Positions 44,769-47,719 of a stretch of 47,719 bases of DNA are shown one piece after another. The DNA is from Sphingobium algorifonticola. Lineage in GTDB: Bacteria; Pseudomonadota; Alphaproteobacteria; Sphingomonadales; Sphingomonadaceae. Numbering within the stretch: the first letter of the stretch is position 1; every line of letters starts with the position of its first letter. The notes beneath the pieces are model-generated. The model was not told the origin of the DNA. It searched no databases and was given only the letters and a program-made list of their open reading frames with translations. The stretch covers positions 1-47,719 of the forward strand of contig NZ_RZUL01000010.1 of NCBI RefSeq assembly GCF_004005485.1, in the 5' to 3' direction. The position numbers and the translations under genes are program-made.

Positions 44769-45455
44769 TCACCTGTAGAAGAATCGGTAGCACACAGCGA
44801 CAACCGTCCCCGCCAGCAAAAGCAAAAGATGGCGCGCCCTATCCTGATGATTGCGGGCTGAAAGCGTTCGAAATTCGTAAAGAGCGAACAGGATTATCCC
44901 GAGCAGTATCGCAAGGCTGACGTGCGGCAGCCGCTGTTCGAAAGCGAGACGTGCACTGATCGAATGGACAAGGATTAGCGGGACGACAAACCATGCAAGG
45001 CCATGAAGCCTGCGCCAGTCGGCCTTCAGTGCCCGCATGGCCCAGCCATAGGATGTCACGAACAGGATCATGAAAATGAATGTCGCGAGCTGACCGTTGT
45101 CCAATACCGGATCATAGCGCGGTTGTATCTCCTGCGGCCCGCCGATCTCGACCCGCAGCATTTTGACGCCAAGATTGTAGTGACCGAAAAACCAGAGCCC
45201 GGACATAAGGCCGAATGTACGTCGACGAAGGGCGAGCGAGCGCCACAGCCGTTTGCGATCGGGCCAAAGATTGATCCGCAACGCATTGCCGGGAACCAAT
45301 GTTGCGAGCAGATAAGCAACACCGAAATATGCACAAAGGGAAATCTGCCATAGTGGCGGCGCACTTGGCGTGGCGAACAGCCAATAGGCTGAAAGTGGCA
45401 ACACAATCAGAAGATTGGCTAGCTTGAGAGAGGTGTCCTGGCCAAGCAGCGTCAT
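44769..45455 (-). CDS. Ferric-reductase-like transmembrane protein (YedZ/MsrQ-type heme domain)
   Basis: 228 residues with about six hydrophobic helices. The pattern FGLMSGLWFFGHYNLG, WRRLHGLAWFVVPLILVHSI and LALRRRT resembles the heme-binding ferric-reductase-like domain of MsrQ/YedZ. His in FFGHYN, RRLHGL and LVHSI are potential heme ligands. No MsrP-like catalytic partner is nearby. The start ATG overlaps the stop of a 57-residue membrane ORF (ATGA), implying coupled expression. Probably an inner-membrane electron-transfer protein. Confidence 0.82.
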   Translation of the reverse strand: MTLLGQDTSLKLANLLIVLPLSAYWLFATPSAPPLWQISLCAYFGVAYLLATLVPGNALRINLWPDRKRLWRSLALRRRTFGLMSGLWFFGHYNLGVKMLRVEIGGPQEIQPRYDPVLDNGQLATFIFMILFVTSYGWAMRALKADWRRLHGLAWFVVPLILVHSISARLAFEQRLPHVSLAILLGIILFALYEFRTLSARNHQDRARHLLLLLAGTVVAVCYRFFYR

Positions 45456-45625
45456 GACATGACGCCGGTTGCATCGGCTGCGCGACCTTCGCCGACGTCA
45501 GGATCGGCCTGAGGTCGACTGACATCCCAGCAAGTGAAGAGCAACAGTGGTAACGCGATGACGCACAGCCAAGCGAAGGCGTTGCGCAATCTCTTTCGAA
45601 AAGACGCGCCAGCTTTAGTCTTCAT
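45452..45625 (-). CDS. 57-residue single-span membrane protein
   Basis: Small frame from ATG 45625 to TGA 45452. Basic N-terminus (MKTKAGASFRKRLRN), one hydrophobic span (about residues 16-33, FAWLCVIALPLLLFTCW), then an acidic tail (DPDVGEGRAADATG). The inside-positive charge rule fits an N-in orientation. Its stop overlaps the start of the ferric-reductase-like gene by four bases. It has no recognised family. It may be a small accessory subunit or anchor of the heme protein. Confidence 0.6.
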   Translation of the reverse strand: MKTKAGASFRKRLRNAFAWLCVIALPLLLFTCWDVSRPQADPDVGEGRAADATGVMS

Positions 45626-45710
45626 CGGCCCAGTTCCTGTTGTGTGGCAATCGGCGGCTGGCTATGGGCTGTGACGTGCTGCTGATTTCACCCTTCACGC
45701 TGGTTGCAAG

Positions 45711-46310
45711 ATGAATCGTCCACGCAAGGCGTCCGACGAGGATATTCTGAACGCCACCCTTGCGGCACTGCGCCAAGGTGGCCCGGCGATGTCCGTGCAA
45801 CAGGTTGCCGAACGGCTCGATATCACGCAGGCGGCACTCTTTCGCCGTTTCGACACCAAGCAGAACCTGATTGTTCAGGCTCTGCGGTGGCATGGCCGGT
45901 CTTTTTCCTGGACCGATACAATCCGGACCGAACCTAGCGCAGATCGATCGATATTTCGGACGCAGTTGGTCGCTTTGGCGCGCGCCGTTGCCGAAGTCGG
46001 AGAGATGTCGGTGCTTGCCGCGGACGGCTTCAGAGCAATCGGCGTTACAAAACCCATTGGACCGATGGCCATGGAAGTCGGTTTTCCAAGCTTGCCGGAA
46101 CTTCATGCCGCCGTTTCGGAGTGGCTCGACAAGGCGGCCAGGAAACAGCTTGTAGAGGGCCGACATGTGCCACACATTGCCATTGCCCTGCTGGGTGGGA
46201 TGAGCTTGCTGCACTTCATCACGCGTGAGAAGAACGAGGCGATTGGTGGCGAAGTCGATGCCTATGTCGATTTTCTGGTTGGTCCCGGCAATGCGGCGGA
46301 GCACCGATAG
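45711..46310 (+). CDS. TetR-family transcriptional regulator
   Basis: 199 residues. N-terminal HTH (about 8-55): ILNATLAALRQGGPAMSVQQVAERLDITQAALFRRFDTKQNLI. The C-terminal ligand domain is variable. Divergent from the 57-residue/ferric-reductase unit (85 bp apart) and convergent with the truncated TonB receptor. The probable target is the divergent membrane genes; control of the catabolic operons is possible but unsupported. Confidence 0.93.
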   Translation: MNRPRKASDEDILNATLAALRQGGPAMSVQQVAERLDITQAALFRRFDTKQNLIVQALRWHGRSFSWTDTIRTEPSADRSIFRTQLVALARAVAEVGEMSVLAADGFRAIGVTKPIGPMAMEVGFPSLPELHAAVSEWLDKAARKQLVEGRHVPHIAIALLGGMSLLHFITREKNEAIGGEVDAYVDFLVGPGNAAEHR

Positions 46311-46336
46311 ATATCCTGGACGGTTATCAAGCACGA

Positions 46337-47592
46337 TCAGAAGCCATAGCGGAGGCGGACACCGAACGTTCGCGGTGCAGCCGGAAGGTAGCGCCATGCG
46401 GAACCCCCTGTAGCCAGTGGCACTTCCAACGTGTCGGTGAAATAGTCTCTATCCGTCAGATTTTTCGCATAGGCCGACAGGGTCCAGCCCTTGCCGATCT
46501 CGCTCAGCGCCACATCCAGATTCCAAATCGCAAAACCGCTGCGTCGTGACTCGACCGCATTTGTCGGCTCGAAATATGTACGGCCGACATAGGAAATATC
46601 CGTACCAATCCGCAATTCGAGGGCATTACCAAGCGGCGCGGCATAGCTGACACGTCCGTTGGCCGTCATCGAAGGCGCATTGGCGAGACGATTGCCCGTG
46701 CAATCTGTACCGACGGCGCATTCAGCGAACCGGCGATAGGCGGTCCGATTGATTGCAGCCGATCCACTGACATCAAGACGGTCGGTAAGCCGTGCGCGCA
46801 GCTCAATTTCTGCACCGTACGAACGGGCTTTTTCGGCATTACTGACGTAATTGGTGAATGTCAGCGGATCGGAGCGGAACACTTGGAGATCGTTATAGCC
46901 TATGTAGAAGATTGCAGCGTCAAGGCTGAGCCGCCTGCCAAACAGGAACCCCTTGTAACCCGCTTCGTAATTGATCGACCGCTCCGGGCGAAATATCTGC
47001 TGCGCGGCCAAGCTAGGGGGTAATGCAGCGGCATTTATGCCTGCACTTTTATACCCTTCAGATACTGTCGCGTACAGTGTTGCAGCGTCAGACGGCTCAT
47101 ACTGCACCGCAGCTTTCAAGCTGACGTCCGTATCGACTGTACTGAAACGATCGCTGCCGGGTGAAATCAAGTTCGGAATGAAGCCACCGCGCTGGGCCGA
47201 AATCCGCTGGCGGTCCTTACTGACTCGCCCACCCGCCGTTATCTTAAATCCCGGCGCCAAGGTGTAGCTTGCCTGGCCGAAGGCGGCCTGGCTGCGATCG
47301 ACGAGGCGCGTGGCCGATGTTCCGACAAACTTCTGCAAACCAAAAGGCGTCGGAAAACTGAGCGCGATCTCCGAATTGAGGTGATTCACTTCACGATAGA
47401 AATAGGTTCCAACCAGCCATTCGAATGCACCTTCCCCTTGGGACGCAAGGCGCACCTCCTGGCTTATGCTATCGACATCACCTCGATTGGCTGTTGTCTG
47501 TTCATCACGGATCGAAGAGTCGCCGTCTGATAGCCGAACATCTGTCCAGCCACGATATCCGGTTACGGAGGTGAGGCTTGCCGGACCAAGAT
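46337..47592 (-). pseudogene. TonB-dependent receptor, N-terminal part removed by IS21-like insertion
   Basis: About 418 codons of the C-terminal barrel, ending RLRYGF. The frame stays open past the apparent GTG at 47455 and reads typical barrel sequence (LTSVTGYRGWTDVRLSDGDSS, QEVRLASQGEGAFEWLVG) up to 47592. There the IS-like terminus starts, and TGA follows within it. Signal peptide, TonB box and plug are missing from the window. Unless the gene is intact in another copy, this receptor is inactive. Confidence 0.85.
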
Positions 47593-47719
47593 TGTCAAAC
47601 GGCGTTCAAAAGGGACCCCCGATCGGCGTCGAAGAGGGACCCCTTTTCGGATATGATGTTGGTTTGTTGAAGATGGCCTTGCGCTGCGTGCGGCGGAGGG
47701 CGGGCGTAGCCCGACCGGA
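47593..47719. mobile_element. Terminus of an IS21-family-like insertion sequence (partial)
   Basis: Begins TGTCAAACGGCG and shows two tandem copies of the GGGACCCC block: CAAAAGGGACCCCCGATCGGCGT and GAAGAGGGACCCCTTTTCGG. Such repeated subterminal blocks ending in TG/CA are typical of IS21 elements from proteobacteria. The remaining sequence has no intact istA/istB frame; the window ends before the genes. It interrupts the TonB receptor frame exactly at its first base. Confidence 0.65.

Noticed and set aside
1..47719. The whole catabolic locus as a composite transposon
   Set aside because: The two flanking IS ends belong to different families, so they cannot form one composite element.

Overview
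The window reads as chromosomal or large-plasmid DNA of a sphingomonad (Alphaproteobacteria, Sphingomonadaceae; Novosphingobium/Sphingobium type). The evidence is three TonB-dependent receptors (one cut), sphingomonad-style catabolic operons with many 1-4 bp start/stop overlaps, fairly high G+C, and a D-mannonate dehydratase that, from memory, nearly matches the characterised Novosphingobium aromaticivorans enzyme. Both ends of the window look like pieces of insertion sequences. At 1-127 there is the 3' end of an IS3-like element sitting in an autotransporter gene. At 47593-47719 there is an IS21-like terminus sitting in a TonB receptor gene. The window may therefore be one assembly contig broken at repeated elements.

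Left part (128-14005): the 5'-truncated autotransporter, an OmpR/PhoB-type two-component pair, a transketolase-like TPP enzyme with an Lrp/AsnC regulator, D-mannonate dehydratase (manD) with a UxuR-like operator upstream, then a TonB receptor and a secreted metallo-beta-lactamase-fold hydrolase on the minus strand.

Central operon 1 (14141-24980, plus strand): a NodD-like LysR regulator, a nod-box-like ATC-N9-GAT site, and twelve closely packed genes: FAD aromatic hydroxylase, type I (VOC) extradiol dioxygenase, a C-C hydrolase of the 2,6-dihydroxypseudooxynicotine-hydrolase type, DUF2218, a membrane protein, cyclase-family hydrolase, SDR, epimerase-like protein, FAH-family hydrolase, cupin, alpha/beta hydrolase, and (after a VanR-like operator) a VanA-like Rieske oxygenase. 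This is a complete hydroxylate, cleave and hydrolyse route for a polyphenolic or acyl-phenolic compound; a flavonoid-like substrate is one hypothesis.

Central region 2 (25255-44671): two SDRs and a TonB receptor (minus), then a luciferase-like monooxygenase, an MhpC-like hydrolase, an MhpB-like (LigB) extradiol dioxygenase, an HSL-type esterase and an LhgO-like oxidase (plus), an SMP-30 lactonase (minus), SDR-OYE-SnoaL (plus), a MalT-type LuxR activator with a degenerate RibB homologue (minus), and mhpD-mhpF-mhpE (plus). Together these form a dispersed meta-cleavage pathway ending in pyruvate and acetyl-CoA. A shared 14-bp motif (GAAAGATAGGTGGC) precedes two of the transcription units, and a perfect 8-bp-arm dyad lies in the RibB-like/mhpD divergent promoter.

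Right end (44769-47592): a ferric-reductase-like membrane protein coupled to a 57-residue membrane ORF, a TetR regulator, and the IS-truncated TonB receptor. No rRNA, tRNA or CRISPR array was seen.
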